From: Clostridium_AW malenominatum
Lineage (GTDB): Bacteria; Bacillota; Clostridia; Clostridiales; Clostridiaceae
Assembly: GCF_039521365.1 (NCBI RefSeq)
Contig: NZ_BAAACF010000001.1
Coordinates: 930,001 to 994,000, forward strand
Length of the DNA: 64,000 bases
Direction of reading: 5' to 3'
Shown here one piece after another: positions 1 to 8,469 of the stretch. The notes under the pieces were generated by a model, which was not told the DNA's origin, did not search any database, and saw only the letters and a list, made by a program, of their open reading frames with translations. A program made the position numbers and the translations under genes. The first letter of the stretch is position 1; each line of letters opens with the position of its first letter.

Positions 1-2
1 CA

Positions 3-1322
3 CTGAATAATCATGGCAAAAGTGAGTTGATAGAATTAATATGCCAAAACATATCCATAGATTTTGGCAGAATATATTTTGATGAGAAATTAGTAAATAA
101 TTATGAACACAGTAACATGACTAACAATAAAGTTTATTTAATTGATAAAGAAAGACGGCTCATAGAAGACCTTAAAGTTATCGACAATATCCATGTGCTA
201 AATCATAAATTTGATAACTATATTATAAGAGAGAAAGAATTAAAGGGTAAAACCCAGAAGCTGATAAAAGAGCTTAATATTAATATGGAAATCAACCAAT
301 TTGTATCAAAATTATCTCCCTTTGAAAAAATCCTAGTTGAAATGATTAAGGCAGTGACTAATGGGGCACAGTTAATTATTTTAAATGAATTATCAAATTT
401 TTTAAGTATGGAGGAACTAAAGAGCTTTCAAAAATTAATTAAATATTATACACAGAAAGGGATATCGTTTTTGTATATGGTAAATCATCATGAGGAGGCC
501 TTTGAGATATGCCATAGGGTAGCTCTTTTTGAAAATGGTAGAGTAATAAAAGTCATTGAAAAAAAAGATTTTTGTGATGAAATACTAAAACCCTATATTA
601 TATCCTTTGATAACAGTGTTGGATTAAAAGAAGTTAATGAGAATACAGGAAACTTTGAGTTTAGAAATTTTATTACAACGAATCTTAAAGATATTAGTTT
701 TGACCTTAGGAGTGGGGAATGCATTACTATTCTGGATGTGAACAACAAAGGGATTCAGGATATTGCTGAAATTCTTAGTGGGAAGATTCAACCCATAGAA
801 GGAAATATTATTTTGGATCATAAAAGGATTAATATGATAAATACTCATAGCTTATTATCAAATAAAATTATCTTTATGCCAGAAGATGCTGTTGATAAGA
901 TGCTGTTTTATGACATGTCCTATCTAGAAAATTTAACTTTTCTTATGGATTATAAGTTAAATAGGAGTTTAATTAAAAAGCAGGTATTAAAAAATATAAA
1001 GGAAGAATATAGATACATAGTAGGGGAAGACATAGAAGTAAAAGAGCTTAGAGGCTTAGACAAAAAGGCTTTATACAATCTAGTCTATTTTCGTGTTCAA
1101 TTATTTAATCCGAAAGTTGTTTTTATTATGCAGCCTTTTTCAAATGCAGATATGTATTTAAGGGGTAGAATTATTGAACTTATTAATACTTTGAAGAAAA
1201 AGGGTATAGCCATTGTTATTCTTGCAGTAAGTATATCGGATACACTAATGGTTTCTGATAGGCTATTAATCATGGAAGAGGGTAGAATTGTAAAAAATTA
1301 CAAAGAAACATCTAACAAATGA
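3..1322 (+). CDS. Degenerate sugar ABC ATPase paralogue (RbsA/MglA-like), 5' partial
   Basis: The reading frame is open from base 3 to the stop at 1322, so the gene begins left of the window. The first visible residues, LNNHGKSELIEL, match the end of a Walker A loop, so the TTG at 27 is not a credible start. The order of two ABC half-domains follows RbsA/MglA, but the motifs are eroded. In the first half the signature reads LSPFEK, Walker B reads LILNEL where DEP is expected, and the H-loop region reads VNHHEE. In the second half there is no GK Walker A (LDVNNKGIQD), the signature reads LRGLDK, and Walker B ends in IMQP. It lies about 125 bases upstream of a canonical RbsA-type gene. I infer an ATPase-impaired paralogue, perhaps structural or regulatory. 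The long intact frame argues against a simple pseudogene. Confidence 0.75.
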   Translation: MNNHGKSELIELICQNISIDFGRIYFDEKLVNNYEHSNMTNNKVYLIDKERRLIEDLKVIDNIHVLNHKFDNYIIREKELKGKTQKLIKELNINMEINQFVSKLSPFEKILVEMIKAVTNGAQLIILNELSNFLSMEELKSFQKLIKYYTQKGISFLYMVNHHEEAFEICHRVALFENGRVIKVIEKKDFCDEILKPYIISFDNSVGLKEVNENTGNFEFRNFITTNLKDISFDLRSGECITILDVNNKGIQDIAEILSGKIQPIEGNIILDHKRINMINTHSLLSNKIIFMPEDAVDKMLFYDMSYLENLTFLMDYKLNRSLIKKQVLKNIKEEYRYIVGEDIEVKELRGLDKKALYNLVYFRVQLFNPKVVFIMQPFSNADMYLRGRIIELINTLKKKGIAIVILAVSISDTLMVSDRLLIMEEGRIVKNYKETSNK

Positions 1323-1446
1323 CCTACTTAATCAAAAGATTGCCCCACTTATTATTATTTAAATTATGGTATTATAGATGTAAAGGACTACAGTAAAGAA
1401 AAACTTCAGCTCTGTAGCCTAATTATTGAGTGTTAGGGGGCTATAT

Positions 1447-2964
1447 ATGGATACTTATATTGCTGAACTAGAAAACGTTTTCAAAAGTTTCCCTGGAGTA
1501 AAAGCTCTTGATAATGTTTCTTTTAAATTAAAAGCAGGAGAAGTTCTTGCGCTCCTTGGAGAAAATGGTGCAGGGAAGTCAACTTTAATGAAAATTTTAT
1601 CTGGCGTATATACGAAAGATGCCGGCACAATAAAAATATTTGGTGAAACCATTAATGACATGAGCCCACTTAAAGCTCAGGAAGTTGGAATAGCAATTAT
1701 TCATCAAGAATTAAATATGTGCGACCATCTTACCGTTGCACAAAACATTTTTTTAGGACGGGAAATTACTAAAAATGGTGTGTTATCCGATAAGGAAATG
1801 AATCAAAAGACCAGAGAAATCTTAAGTAAATTAAATATTGATATTCATCCAGATGATATAGTAGGAAGTTTATCTGTATCAAAACAACAAATGGTGGAAA
1901 TTGCAAAGGCTTTGTCTACCAATGCAAAAATACTTATAATGGATGAACCTACCTCCGCTTTAACCTCTAAGGAAATTGAAGAGTTATTCACCATTATTAA
2001 AAAATTAAAAAGCGAAGGCTGCGGAATAGTATATATATCCCACAGACTAGAAGAACTTGAGCATATTGTGGACAGGGTCATGATTTTGCGTGATGGACAG
2101 TATATCACCACCATGAATTATCAGGATACAGACCTTAAGGAAATTATTTCTCACATGGTGGGGCGTGAAATCACTGAAAAATTCCCCCGTATAGAGAAAG
2201 CTATAGGGAAAAAAGTACTGGAAGTGAAAAACTTAAATGCAGGAAATCACGTGCGTGATGTTAGCTTTTCCCTTTATGAAGGAGAAATAGTAGGCATAGC
2301 TGGACTAATGGGAGCAGGAAGAACAGAAACCACTAGAGTATTATTTGGTGCAGACCCTAAGGAATCAGGACAAATTTTCGTTGATGGGGTAGAAGTGAAA
2401 ATAAATAAACCATTGGATTCTATTAAAGCAGGAATAGTACTTGTACCTGAAGATAGAAAGAAAGATGGACTTTGCACAAAGTTGAGTATAAGAGATAATA
2501 TTTCACTGCCCAATTTAAATTTTATTTCATCTAAATTAGGAGTTATAAATAGAAAAAAAGAAAAGGATATGAGCAAAACCGCTGTAGAAAACTTAAGAAT
2601 TAAATTGGCCAGTATAGAAAGCAATGCAGAAAGCCTTTCAGGCGGAAATCAACAAAAGATTGTAGTTGGAAAATGGCTTGCAAGAAACTCTCGAGTGGTC
2701 ATATTTGATGAGCCTACTAGAGGCATTGATGTGGCTGCTAAAGTTGAAATCTATAATCTCATGAATGAGCTAAAGGCACAAGGAATTGGCGTGTTATTTG
2801 TTTCTTCTGAAATGCCAGAGATACTTGGGATTAGCGATAGAATACTAGTTATGGCAGACGGAAAGATTACTAAAGAACTAGATATTAAAGAGGCTACCCA
2901 AGATATCATATTAGAACATGCCACTAAATTCGATAAAAAAATTGAAACGAAAAAAGAAGCTTAA
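1447..2964 (+). CDS. Monosaccharide ABC transporter ATPase, RbsA/MglA family
   Basis: This cytoplasmic ATPase would power import of a monosaccharide through the permease encoded next. It is about 505 residues with two ABC domains, the usual size for the family. Walker A of domain 1 is GENGAGKS (residues 38-45), Walker B is LIMDEPT and the H-loop is YISHR. Domain 2 has GLMGAGRTE in place of a standard Walker A, LSGGNQQK as signature and FDEPTRGID as Walker B, all normal for RbsA-type proteins. I chose ATG 1447 because AGGGGG at 1435-1440 sits six bases upstream; the in-frame TTG at 1426 lies before that site. It is 27 bases from the permease gene. The sugar cannot be read from sequence. Confidence 0.93.
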   Translation: MDTYIAELENVFKSFPGVKALDNVSFKLKAGEVLALLGENGAGKSTLMKILSGVYTKDAGTIKIFGETINDMSPLKAQEVGIAIIHQELNMCDHLTVAQNIFLGREITKNGVLSDKEMNQKTREILSKLNIDIHPDDIVGSLSVSKQQMVEIAKALSTNAKILIMDEPTSALTSKEIEELFTIIKKLKSEGCGIVYISHRLEELEHIVDRVMILRDGQYITTMNYQDTDLKEIISHMVGREITEKFPRIEKAIGKKVLEVKNLNAGNHVRDVSFSLYEGEIVGIAGLMGAGRTETTRVLFGADPKESGQIFVDGVEVKINKPLDSIKAGIVLVPEDRKKDGLCTKLSIRDNISLPNLNFISSKLGVINRKKEKDMSKTAVENLRIKLASIESNAESLSGGNQQKIVVGKWLARNSRVVIFDEPTRGIDVAAKVEIYNLMNELKAQGIGVLFVSSEMPEILGISDRILVMADGKITKELDIKEATQDIILEHATKFDKKIETKKEA

Positions 2965-2991
2965 ACAAAGAGAGTTGGAGGAGATTGATAT

Positions 2992-3999
2992 ATGGAAAAT
3001 GAAAAAATATCAAAAAAATTCATGAAGCTATTTTCTCAAAGGGGAATGGGACAAGTAATTACAGTATCCATTGGGCTTGTTGTTTTAATAATAGTATTTG
3101 GAATATTAAATCCTAACTTTTTTTCAAACAGAAATATTTCCAATTTACTTAGACAGATTGCCCCAACTATATTAACTGGTGTAGGACAATCCTATGTGCT
3201 GATTACAGGAAATATAGACTTATCCATAGGTTCCGTAGTAGGAATGAGCTGTATGGTTTCAGCAACACTTATGACAAAGGGTATGAACCCATGGCTGGCA
3301 GTGGCTGTTTCTTACTTATCTGCCATCCTTATAGGATATTTAAATGGACAGTTAATATCTAAGGCTAAACTTCCAGCTTTCATAGCTACCTTAGGTACAA
3401 TGACCATAGCTAGAGGTATTGCACAGATTGTAAATAATAACTATAATACAGACTCCATAGGAGCTAAAGCAGAAGGATTTAGGGACTTTTTCTACTATGG
3501 AAAAACTTTTGGCCTATATAACACCATATGGATTGCTTTGGTAATTTGGTTGATATTTAATTTTATACTTAGCAAAACTAGAACTGGAAGACATATTTAT
3601 GCAGTGGGCAGTAATATCCATGCGGCAAATCTTTCAGGAGTGAATATTTCAAGTACCATAACAAAAACTTATTTAGTAAGCTCCATATGTGCAGCCACAG
3701 TGGGACTTATAATAACTGCCACCAGTGGAATGGGTACTATGGACGCTGGAAACTCTTACGAACTTTATGCAGTGGCAGCTTCCGTTATAGGGGGGGTAAG
3801 TACCCTTGGAGGACAAGGGATACTACTGGGAACAATTGTAGGTGCGTCAATTTGGGGAGTGCTTCAAAATGGTCTACAATTTGCTGGAGCACCCGTTGCT
3901 ATCAGAAATATAGTTATAGGAATTATTGTTATCATATCCGTTCTTTTAGATATTGTGGTAAGGGCAAATAAAAATAGAGCCAAAACTAAGACAAAATAG
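2992..3999 (+). CDS. Monosaccharide ABC transporter permease, RbsC family
   Basis: This is the membrane channel of the sugar importer, 335 residues. After a short cytoplasmic start it shows about eight to ten hydrophobic helices. Family blocks seen include TGVGQSYVLITGNIDLSIGS near residues 62-81 and GGVSTLGGQG near residues 267-276, both characteristic of RbsC/branched-chain-type permeases. The ribosome site TTGGAGGAG precedes ATG 2992. It lies between the ATPase and binding-protein genes, so one transcript is likely. Confidence 0.93.
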   Translation: MENEKISKKFMKLFSQRGMGQVITVSIGLVVLIIVFGILNPNFFSNRNISNLLRQIAPTILTGVGQSYVLITGNIDLSIGSVVGMSCMVSATLMTKGMNPWLAVAVSYLSAILIGYLNGQLISKAKLPAFIATLGTMTIARGIAQIVNNNYNTDSIGAKAEGFRDFFYYGKTFGLYNTIWIALVIWLIFNFILSKTRTGRHIYAVGSNIHAANLSGVNISSTITKTYLVSSICAATVGLIITATSGMGTMDAGNSYELYAVAASVIGGVSTLGGQGILLGTIVGASIWGVLQNGLQFAGAPVAIRNIVIGIIVIISVLLDIVVRANKNRAKTKTK

Positions 4000-4015
4000 G
4001 GATGGTAATTTTGTA

Positions 4016-4035
4016 TTTAAAGCAATTGCTTTAAA
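4016..4035. promoter_or_regulatory. Perfect 20-base palindrome between permease and binding-protein genes
   Basis: TTTAAAGCAATTGCTTTAAA is a perfect inverted repeat. As RNA it can fold into an 8-bp stem with an AATT loop. It lies 30 bases before the binding-protein start and has no T-run after it. It could be an operator or an mRNA-stabilising hairpin that raises binding-protein yield. The sequence does not separate these options. Confidence 0.55.
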
Positions 4036-4064
4036 ATAAAATAAAAAATGAGGGGGAATATTTT

Positions 4065-4991
4065 ATGAAGAAAAAACTTATTGTTTCACTATTAAGCCTA
4101 TCACTAATTTTTACAGCGGTGGGATGTGCATCAAAGCCAAAGAGTGATGCGGTAGATGGAAAAAAAGCCAACCATAAAGTTTTCTTAATTACCATGGACC
4201 AAATGGACCAACACTGGGTTACTGTAGACCAGGGAGCTAAAAAGGCAGCAGGTGAATTAGGTAATGTAGACTACAAATGGCTAGCACCAGATGTAAAAGA
4301 TGATGCTAAACAAATTGAAAGTATTAACAATGCCATTGCAGGTGGAGCAAATGCAATACTTCTTGCAGCTAATGGTCCCAATGCTGTAACAGCATCTCTT
4401 AAAGAAGCGGAAAAAGCAGGAATTAAAATTGTTTATGTAGACTCACCAGCAGATTTCCCAGCAGTACAAACTCTAGCTACAGATAATGAAGCAGCAGGTA
4501 AAACTGCAGGAGAAGAAATGCTTAAGGCTTTAAAAGAAAAGAATATAACTTCTGGTAAAATTGGTATAGTAAGCGTAAATGCATCCACAGATTCAACAGT
4601 AAAAAGAGAAAAAGGATTTAGAGCTGCCTTTGCAGGAACACAATTTACAATTCTTGAAACTCAATATGGAGAAGGAGATGCAGCAAAATCTAAGGATATA
4701 GCAGCAAACTACATTACTGAAGGTGTTGTGGGAATCTTTGGAGGAAACGAAGGTTCTACAGTGGGAACAGGAAACGCTATAAAAGAAGCAGGTGGAAAAG
4801 TTATTGGCGTTGGATTTGATAAATCTGATACCATCATGCAATTAATCAAAGAAGGACACTTACTTGCAACTATGGCACAAAACCCAGATGTTATGGGATA
4901 TGAAGGAATGAAGACAGCAGTTAATGCCTTAGAAGGAAAAGCTATAGACAAAACTAATGTAGATACAGGAGTTTCTGTTCTTAAGAAGTAA
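4065..4991 (+). CDS. Sugar-binding lipoprotein of ABC importer (RbsB-like)
   Basis: This 308-residue protein is the extracellular receptor that passes the sugar to the permease. A lipoprotein signal ends in AVGC, with Cys21 as the lipidation site. The mature part follows the periplasmic-binding-protein type I fold (Peripla_BP_4): the block ITMDQMDQHWVTVDQG, then NAILLAANGPNAV, and DNEAAGKTAGEEM. A strong AGGGGG ribosome site precedes ATG 4065. It is last of the transporter genes and is followed by a terminator-like hairpin, then the sugar-metabolism genes. Ribose-, galactose- or allose-type ligands are all possible. Confidence 0.92.
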   Translation: MKKKLIVSLLSLSLIFTAVGCASKPKSDAVDGKKANHKVFLITMDQMDQHWVTVDQGAKKAAGELGNVDYKWLAPDVKDDAKQIESINNAIAGGANAILLAANGPNAVTASLKEAEKAGIKIVYVDSPADFPAVQTLATDNEAAGKTAGEEMLKALKEKNITSGKIGIVSVNASTDSTVKREKGFRAAFAGTQFTILETQYGEGDAAKSKDIAANYITEGVVGIFGGNEGSTVGTGNAIKEAGGKVIGVGFDKSDTIMQLIKEGHLLATMAQNPDVMGYEGMKTAVNALEGKAIDKTNVDTGVSVLKK

Positions 4992-5009
4992 TAATTATTA
5001 AAGAGCATT

Positions 5010-5035
5010 AAAGAGGTTACCTAGGTAGCCTCTTT
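5010..5035 (+). terminator. Hairpin after the binding-protein gene
   Basis: AAAGAGGTTAC and GTAGCCTCTTT pair, with one G-U pair, around a CTAG loop. The T-run is short, so termination may be partial and allow read-through into the isomerase and kinase genes. Confidence 0.6.
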
Positions 5036-5070
5036 ACTATATAAATTAAGCTTTAGGAAGGTGAGGGAAT

Positions 5071-5727
5071 TTGAAGAAAAATACGGAAGCAATAATTAAA
5101 GAATTTAAAGAAAATTACCCTAATATGGATTATCTAGAAAAAGAGCTTAAAAGACTTATAGAAGAAGTGGTAAAGAGAGCAAAGACAGGGGGTAAAATAT
5201 TAGTTTGCGGCAACGGAGGAAGTGCCTCAGATAGTGAACACATTGTGGGAGAACTTTTAAAGGAATTTTATATTAAAAGACCTGTAGAAGAGGAATTTAA
5301 AGAAAAACTTAAGGGTATTTTTAAAGAAGAAGAACTTAGTCACGTTGCAAAAAGTCTTCAAGGGGGTATTCCTGCCATATCCTTAGTTTCTCAGTCAGGG
5401 TTTTTAACTGCTTACGGAAATGACGCTAGCTTTGATATGGCTTATGCTCAACAAGTATATGTCTATGGGGAGGAACAAGATGTATTTATTGGACTATCTA
5501 CTTCGGGAAATTCACAAAATGTTTATTATGCCGCTAAGATAGCCAGGGCAAAGGGACTTTTTGTAATAGGCTTTACTGGTGAGACAGGGGGCAAACTTAA
5601 AGAGGTAAGCGATGTTTTGTTAAATGTGCCAGCAAAAGAAACCTTTAAAGTGCAGGAGTATCATCTACCTTTGTACCACCTTATATGTAGAGCGGTGGAA
5701 TATGAAATTTTTGGTGAAGAGCTATGA
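5071..5727 (+). CDS. SIS-domain sugar-phosphate isomerase (GmhA/phosphoheptose isomerase-like)
   Basis: This 218-residue single SIS-domain protein binds phosphosugars. The hallmark GNGGSAS lies at residues 47-53 and the second phosphate loop STSGNS at about 143-148. The closest family is sedoheptulose-7-phosphate isomerase (GmhA). No heptose or LPS pathway is visible and the gene sits in a sugar-uptake locus, so I infer an aldose/ketose-phosphate isomerase for the imported sugar. The start is TTG 5071 behind AGGAAGGTGAGGG. Its last bases overlap the next start as ATGA, which implies coupled translation with the ROK kinase. Confidence 0.83.
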   Translation: MKKNTEAIIKEFKENYPNMDYLEKELKRLIEEVVKRAKTGGKILVCGNGGSASDSEHIVGELLKEFYIKRPVEEEFKEKLKGIFKEEELSHVAKSLQGGIPAISLVSQSGFLTAYGNDASFDMAYAQQVYVYGEEQDVFIGLSTSGNSQNVYYAAKIARAKGLFVIGFTGETGGKLKEVSDVLLNVPAKETFKVQEYHLPLYHLICRAVEYEIFGEEL

Positions 5728-6674
5728 TGGTATTAGGTTTTGATATTGGCGGAACTAAGTGTGCAGTAATTTTGGCAGAGGAGAAAGATGGTGATATTTT
5801 CTTCTTACATAGAGTTGAAATAAAAACTGTTGGAACATGGAAAACAGTTCTAGATAAACTAATTAAAGAGGGAAAAAAGATGCTAGAACTTTTTAGTGTG
5901 GAGGATAAAAACTATAAGATTGGCATTTCCTGTGGAGGGCCTTTAGATGGTAAGAAAGGAATTATTAAGTCTCCTCCTAATCTTCCAGGATGGGATGAGG
6001 TGCCCATTGTAGATTATATTTATAAAGCTTTAGGGGTAAAACCAAAGCTTCAAAATGATGCAGATGCCTGTGCTCTAGCAGAATGGAAATATGGAGCGGG
6101 TAAAGGCTATGAAAATATTATTTTCTTAACCTTTGGAACGGGACTAGGAGCTGGACTTATATTAAATGGACAACTATATACGGGGGCTAGTAATATGGCT
6201 GGAGAAGTAGGTCATATAAGGCTAGAAGAAGAAGGACCCATGGGATACGGAAAACATGGAAGCTTTGAAGGATTTTGTAGTGGAGGCGGTATTGCTCAAA
6301 TCGCCAAAGATAAGGCCTATGCTCTTAAAGAACAAGGAATTAAGGCATCTTTTGTTAAAAGAAGCATTGATGAGGTTGCTACAAGGGATGTGGTGGAAGC
6401 TGCTAAAGAAGGTCATGAAGATGCTTTAGAGGTTTTAAAAATCTCTGGAAAATACTTTGGCAAAGGCTTATCCATATTAATTGATATTTTAAATCCTGAA
6501 TTGATAATAGCAGGTAGTGTATATGCTAGGGCAGGAAAGTTTTTAAATGATGAAATGTATAAGGAAATTGAAAAGGAAGCCTTAGAATATTCTAGAAAAG
6601 CAGTTCAAATAGTTCCAGCAAAGCTTGGGGAACAAATAGGAGATTATGCAGCAGTAGTCACTGCATTGGTGTAA
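5724..6674 (+). CDS. ROK-family sugar kinase
   Basis: The product is 316 residues and probably phosphorylates the imported sugar with ATP. The ATP-binding motif DIGGTK is at residues 6-11, followed by the sugar-binding NDADACALAE and the second phosphate loop FGTGLGAG. The segment where most ROK proteins carry Cys zinc ligands reads GYGKHGSFEGFC, so the usual CxCGxxGC pattern is missing; some kinases of this family do lack it. It overlaps the SIS gene by four bases (ATGA). Substrate specificity is unknown; glucokinase, allokinase and related activities remain open. Confidence 0.85.
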   Translation: MMVLGFDIGGTKCAVILAEEKDGDIFFLHRVEIKTVGTWKTVLDKLIKEGKKMLELFSVEDKNYKIGISCGGPLDGKKGIIKSPPNLPGWDEVPIVDYIYKALGVKPKLQNDADACALAEWKYGAGKGYENIIFLTFGTGLGAGLILNGQLYTGASNMAGEVGHIRLEEEGPMGYGKHGSFEGFCSGGGIAQIAKDKAYALKEQGIKASFVKRSIDEVATRDVVEAAKEGHEDALEVLKISGKYFGKGLSILIDILNPELIIAGSVYARAGKFLNDEMYKEIEKEALEYSRKAVQIVPAKLGEQIGDYAAVVTALV

Positions 6675-6703
6675 ACATAGAGTAATTTATTGGAGGTGTT
6701 ATC

Positions 6704-7573
6704 ATGATAGGTGCTATTGAAGCTGGAGGCACAAAATTTGTTTGTGCCGTTAGCGATGAAAACTTTAATATAGTGGAAAGGGTTTCCTTTAAAACCACTC
6801 ATCCAGAGGAAACTATGAAAAATGTCTTTAGTTTTTTTGATTCATATAAAGAGTTAAAAGCTATAGGAATAGGATCTTTTGGCCCTATTGATATTAATAA
6901 AAGCTCAACTAAATACGGTTATATTACCTCCACGCCTAAACCAGGGTGGAGAGATTTTAATTTTCTTGGAGAAATTAAAAAGCATTACAATATCCCTATT
7001 GGATGGACAACAGATGTAAATGCAGCTTGCCTTGGAGAATACGAAATGGGAAGTGCCGCAGAAAATAAGAGCTGCATTTACTTAACCATAGGCACTGGAA
7101 TAGGTGGAGGAGCAATCTTAAATGGTAATTTTGTAGAAGGCTTTGGACACCCTGAAATGGGACATATACTTGTAAAGCCACATCTAAAAGATAATTTCAA
7201 AGGTTGGTGTCCATACCATGGTAACTGTCTAGAAGGGTTGGCCGCTGGGCCTTCAGTTGAAAAAAGATATGGTACAAAGGCTCAAAACCTAGAGAACAAT
7301 CATGAGATTTGGCAAATCCTTGCCTATTACATAGCACAAGCCCTAGTGAACTATAGTCTTATCTTAAGACCAGAAAAAATTATTTTAGGTGGCGGAGTAA
7401 TGAAAGGACCTGGTATGTTAGAATTAATTAAAGAAGAATTCAACGTACTATTAGCAGATTATATTGAAATACCTCCTGTGGATGAATACATAGTTAAACC
7501 TTCATTAGGTGATAATGCTGGTATTATTGGTGGGTTAATTTTAGCAAGGAAGTTAGCATTTGAATCCATATGA
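6704..7573 (+). CDS. ROK-family fructokinase (ScrK/GmuE/YdhR type)
   Basis: The product is 289 residues. EAGGTK at residues 5-10 and IGTGIGGG near 129-136 are the phosphate loops; Asp104 in TTDVNAACLGE is the likely catalytic base. His154, Cys169, His172 and Cys175 form the full zinc site found in YdhR-type fructokinases. GGAGGTG precedes ATG 6704. Its gene follows the first ROK kinase by about 30 bases, so the locus may phosphorylate both the incoming sugar and a ketose product. Fructose-6-phosphate is the expected product by family. Confidence 0.85.
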   Translation: MIGAIEAGGTKFVCAVSDENFNIVERVSFKTTHPEETMKNVFSFFDSYKELKAIGIGSFGPIDINKSSTKYGYITSTPKPGWRDFNFLGEIKKHYNIPIGWTTDVNAACLGEYEMGSAAENKSCIYLTIGTGIGGGAILNGNFVEGFGHPEMGHILVKPHLKDNFKGWCPYHGNCLEGLAAGPSVEKRYGTKAQNLENNHEIWQILAYYIAQALVNYSLILRPEKIILGGGVMKGPGMLELIKEEFNVLLADYIEIPPVDEYIVKPSLGDNAGIIGGLILARKLAFESI

Positions 7574-7625
7574 TGAAAAGGGTAAAATATAGTTAAAATA
7601 TTACTACAAGGAGTGGAGATGGAAT

Positions 7626-8150
7626 ATGAAAAAAACACATAAATATATAATCAGAATACTTCTTGTAATGGGAGTTATTACTTTGTTTTTTTATGGTGCA
7701 GGAAATATAGGTGTATCTAAAACAAGAATAGAAAGAGATGCACGTAAATCCCATAGGATTGAAGAAAACTATGAAGTGGCAAAATCTGTATCAGATACCA
7801 TGGCTGCAATGCTCTTTTATCATAAAGATTTAGATAAATTCACATATTCTTTATACTTAAATCCCAAAGGTCTTTCTTTTGGATATTATTATCGTAGTGG
7901 TGGCTCAAGAGGTGAAATTAAAGAAGGAATTTGTGAATTTCGCTATGATGAATATGGCAGAGCATTACTTTCTATGAATAAAGAGAAGGTTCAACGTGTT
8001 GAAATAAATAACGGACAAGAAATTAAAAGCATTGATATAGATAGTGAAAAGCCTTTCTCTATTGTGTTACCTGAAAATTGTGGCATAGTGAAAATTTATG
8101 ATAAAGATAATAATATTGTTCCAATAACAAGTACATTGATAAACGATTAA
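7626..8150 (+). CDS. Small membrane-anchored extracellular protein, unknown
   Basis: I do not recognise this 174-residue protein. It starts with a basic segment and one hydrophobic helix (about residues 9-27), then a polar domain predicted to be outside the cell. The tail contains short beta-like segments and ends in PITSTLIND. A strong site, GGAGTGGAGATGG, precedes ATG 7626. It is 52 bases after the fructokinase gene and could share its transcript. Its stop codon forms the first three bases of a 25-base repeat that recurs at 9685. Confidence 0.65.
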   Translation: MKKTHKYIIRILLVMGVITLFFYGAGNIGVSKTRIERDARKSHRIEENYEVAKSVSDTMAAMLFYHKDLDKFTYSLYLNPKGLSFGYYYRSGGSRGEIKEGICEFRYDEYGRALLSMNKEKVQRVEINNGQEIKSIDIDSEKPFSIVLPENCGIVKIYDKDNNIVPITSTLIND

Positions 8151-8172
8151 GTAACTAACTAAAAATTGGAGG
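8148..8172 (+). repeat. 25-base direct repeat, copy 1
   Basis: The 25 bases from 8148 to 8172 are identical to 9685-9709. They include TAACTAACTA, which is one arm of the operator at 9673-9698, and a TTGGAGG ribosome site. The other operator arm is absent here, so this copy looks like a duplicated fragment of the exporter-operon leader. Confidence 0.85.
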
Positions 8173-8181
8173 AATAATATC

Positions 8182-8358
8182 AGAGAAACAGATATTATAG
8201 GAAGATATGGTGGAGAGGAGTTCATGATTATATTTAGCAATACTACAAAAAGTGTTACACAAACTATAGCTGAACAAATAAGAGTGGCAGTTGAAAACCA
8301 TTATTTCCAAGGCAATATTAATATAACTATTCTCTTAGTTAACGTCGTAGAAGTATAG
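8182..8358 (+). pseudogene. GGDEF-domain remnant
   Basis: The frame 8182-8358 translates to RETDIIGRYGGEEFMIIFSN, continuing as TTKSVTQTIAEQIRVAVENH and an ITI segment. This is the active-site half of a diguanylate cyclase, including GGEEF. The first two thirds of the domain, any sensor part and a usable start are missing, and the tail leaves the family pattern. The fragment follows a repeat copy that carries a ribosome site, suggesting that a rearrangement joined the two. Confidence 0.75.
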
Positions 8359-8469
8359 AATTGTACATTAGCAAGAGCCTGATAGCTCTTGCTATTATTT
8401 TTACGGAATGTATTATTTTGTCCATTTTTCATGTAAAGACAGTATGTCTGTTCAGTGGAAAGTAGTGAG
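8359..8469. other. Gap with short hairpin, between GGDEF remnant and hydrolase
   Basis: AAGAGCCTGATAGCTCTTGC at about 8372-8392 folds into a small hairpin and may terminate transcription of the remnant. I see no gene in the rest. Confidence 0.35.

Noticed and set aside
1426..1446. TTG start seven codons upstream for the RbsA-type ATPase
   Set aside because: The ribosome site AGGGGG lies between this TTG and the ATG at 1447, so the ATG is the natural start.
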